From assembly GCA_021809225.1 (NCBI GenBank), contig JAKBAL010000144.1, positions 1 to 6,076 of the forward strand: 6,076 nt of DNA, written 5' to 3'. Origin of the DNA: Pseudomonadota bacterium (lineage in GTDB: Bacteria; Pseudomonadota; Alphaproteobacteria; UBA9655). Within the stretch, counting starts at the first letter, position 1. Each line of letters begins with the position of its first letter. The position numbers and the translations under genes were made by a program. Below are positions 5,228 through 6,076 of this stretch, piece after piece. The notes below the pieces were generated by a model. The model saw only the letters and a list, made by a program, of their open reading frames with translations, searched no databases and had not been told where the DNA came from.

Positions 5228-6076
5228 ATGAACAACATGTTGCAGGATAAGCTCTACACCTATTTAAAAACACTTTTGATGACTCCCTCACATTTTCATG
5301 GATTAGGGCGTATCTGGGCGTTATGTGTCATAAATATGGCTCTTATATCTCTATTGGGGGGTATATTGCTCCTTATTTCAGATCGCTCTCTTTCTTTATT
5401 CCTTACCTTTACGATGATGCTAAGTGCTGGATCTTTAGTGATATTATTACTTATAAAATTTCAGCGACTTAAGTTAACAACACAAAAACAGCAAGCAGAA
5501 TCAAAGGCTTATGATGCTATCCCATTGCCACTGCTTTTTTTAACACCTGATCTTCATTTTTATGGGGGTAACAAAAAAGCTCGAGAAAATTGTTGGTGGG
5601 GCGAAAGTATCCCTTTTTTAAAAAAAAATCTTGCTACCCCCGAAAGCCGAGAAGCGCTTGAACGGCTCATCGATAGCTTTTCTCTAAATGAAAGTTGTAT
5701 TGAGTTTTTAACTTTCAGAGGGAATAAGGGAGATGAGGTTTGGCGGATTCACTCTCTTCCCTTAGGAGAAAAAGCTCTTTGGCAGTGTTTGAATGTTACG
5801 CAAGAAAGAAGTGATGACTCAAAACATCTTAAGCAACTTAAGACGTTGACGTTATTTTTAGATAATGTGGGGGAAGGGCTTTTTTCCTTAAATGAAAAGA
5901 ATATTATCTTATTTTGTAATGAAAAATTTGCAAAATGGTTAGGATATCCTCGGGAAGAAATTGTGGGAGCGTCTCTTGCAAAATTTATGGTTAAATCGCG
6001 CAATCAACCCTCTGTAAAACTTTACGAGATTCAGGGGAAATGTGATTTTATGACGTCTTCATCACGTATCAAAAGC
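5228..6076 (+). CDS. PAS-domain membrane sensor, probable CckA-like histidine kinase (3' end cut by window)
   Basis: The frame is open from ATG 5228 to the window edge, 283 residues, and an in-frame stop at 5204-5206 excludes an upstream start. After a short basic N-terminus, two hydrophobic segments (about 30-51 and 56-77) are separated by only a few residues, so almost nothing faces the periplasm. A PAS-like region spans about 96-191 (AIPLPLLFLTPDLHFYGGNKKA early in it). It is followed by a clearer PAS domain from about 203, where FLDNVGEGLFSLNEKNIILF and later FAKWLGYPREEIVG are typical PAS signatures. Two close TM helices plus tandem cytoplasmic PAS domains match the input half of CckA, the alphaproteobacterial hybrid kinase that controls CtrA. 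Because the HisKA, ATPase and receiver domains lie outside the window, DivL or another PAS kinase cannot be excluded. There is no Shine-Dalgarno before the ATG; only A and T precede it. Confidence 0.8.
   Translation, partial: MNNMLQDKLYTYLKTLLMTPSHFHGLGRIWALCVINMALISLLGGILLLISDRSLSLFLTFTMMLSAGSLVILLLIKFQRLKLTTQKQQAESKAYDAIPLPLLFLTPDLHFYGGNKKARENCWWGESIPFLKKNLATPESREALERLIDSFSLNESCIEFLTFRGNKGDEVWRIHSLPLGEKALWQCLNVTQERSDDSKHLKQLKTLTLFLDNVGEGLFSLNEKNIILFCNEKFAKWLGYPREEIVGASLAKFMVKSRNQPSVKLYEIQGKCDFMTSSSRIKS

Noticed and set aside
5749..6003. Minus-strand 84-codon frame inside the PAS sensor gene
   Set aside because: It is antisense to a clear PAS domain; the plus-strand frame is open over the full 849 bases.
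1..6076. CRISPR array, insertion sequence, tRNA or rRNA gene
   Set aside because: No regularly spaced repeats, transposase frame, terminal inverted repeats or cloverleaf with a T-loop consensus were seen on either strand.

Overview
The window reads as part of an alphaproteobacterial chromosome of moderate to low GC. The clues are a K+-independent membrane pyrophosphatase, a J-domain protein with the N-terminal Cys/His segment seen in alphaproteobacterial homologues, and a PAS-containing two-TM sensor protein resembling the N-terminus of CckA. AT-rich spacers and weak or absent Shine-Dalgarno sequences would fit a host-associated lineage such as Holosporales/Rhodospirillales-like bacteria. That placement is inference from protein character, not from a search.

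Layout: (1) 1-189, minus strand, a CsbD/YjbJ-family stress protein, cut at its C-terminus by the window edge. (2) 310-2443, minus strand, hppA with a strong rho-independent terminator. (3) 2444-2646, a spacer with a probable hppA promoter and several inverted repeats. (4) 2647-3192, minus strand, a small protein with a C-terminal J domain. (5) 3193-3340, a spacer with a 9-bp inverted repeat. (6) 3341-4612, minus strand, a beta-lactamase-fold serine hydrolase that is clearly more AT-rich than hppA and starts at a non-ATG codon. (7) 4613-5227, a 615-bp gap with no credible protein gene. It holds a probable structured small RNA on the plus strand (about 4789-5020): several hairpins, two copies of a CCTCCCTGT motif and a textbook terminator. 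(8) 5228-6076, plus strand, the first 283 residues of a sensor kinase-like protein with two TM helices and PAS domains, running off the window.

The genes do not form a tight operon. The minus-strand genes are separated by gaps of roughly 150-200 bp, and each could have its own promoter. HppA couples pyrophosphate hydrolysis to proton export, the J protein probably recruits DnaK, and the PAS protein is probably the input part of a cell-cycle phosphorelay kinase. The most interesting element is the putative small RNA, whose exposed CACCTCCCTGT sequences look like anti-Shine-Dalgarno seeds.
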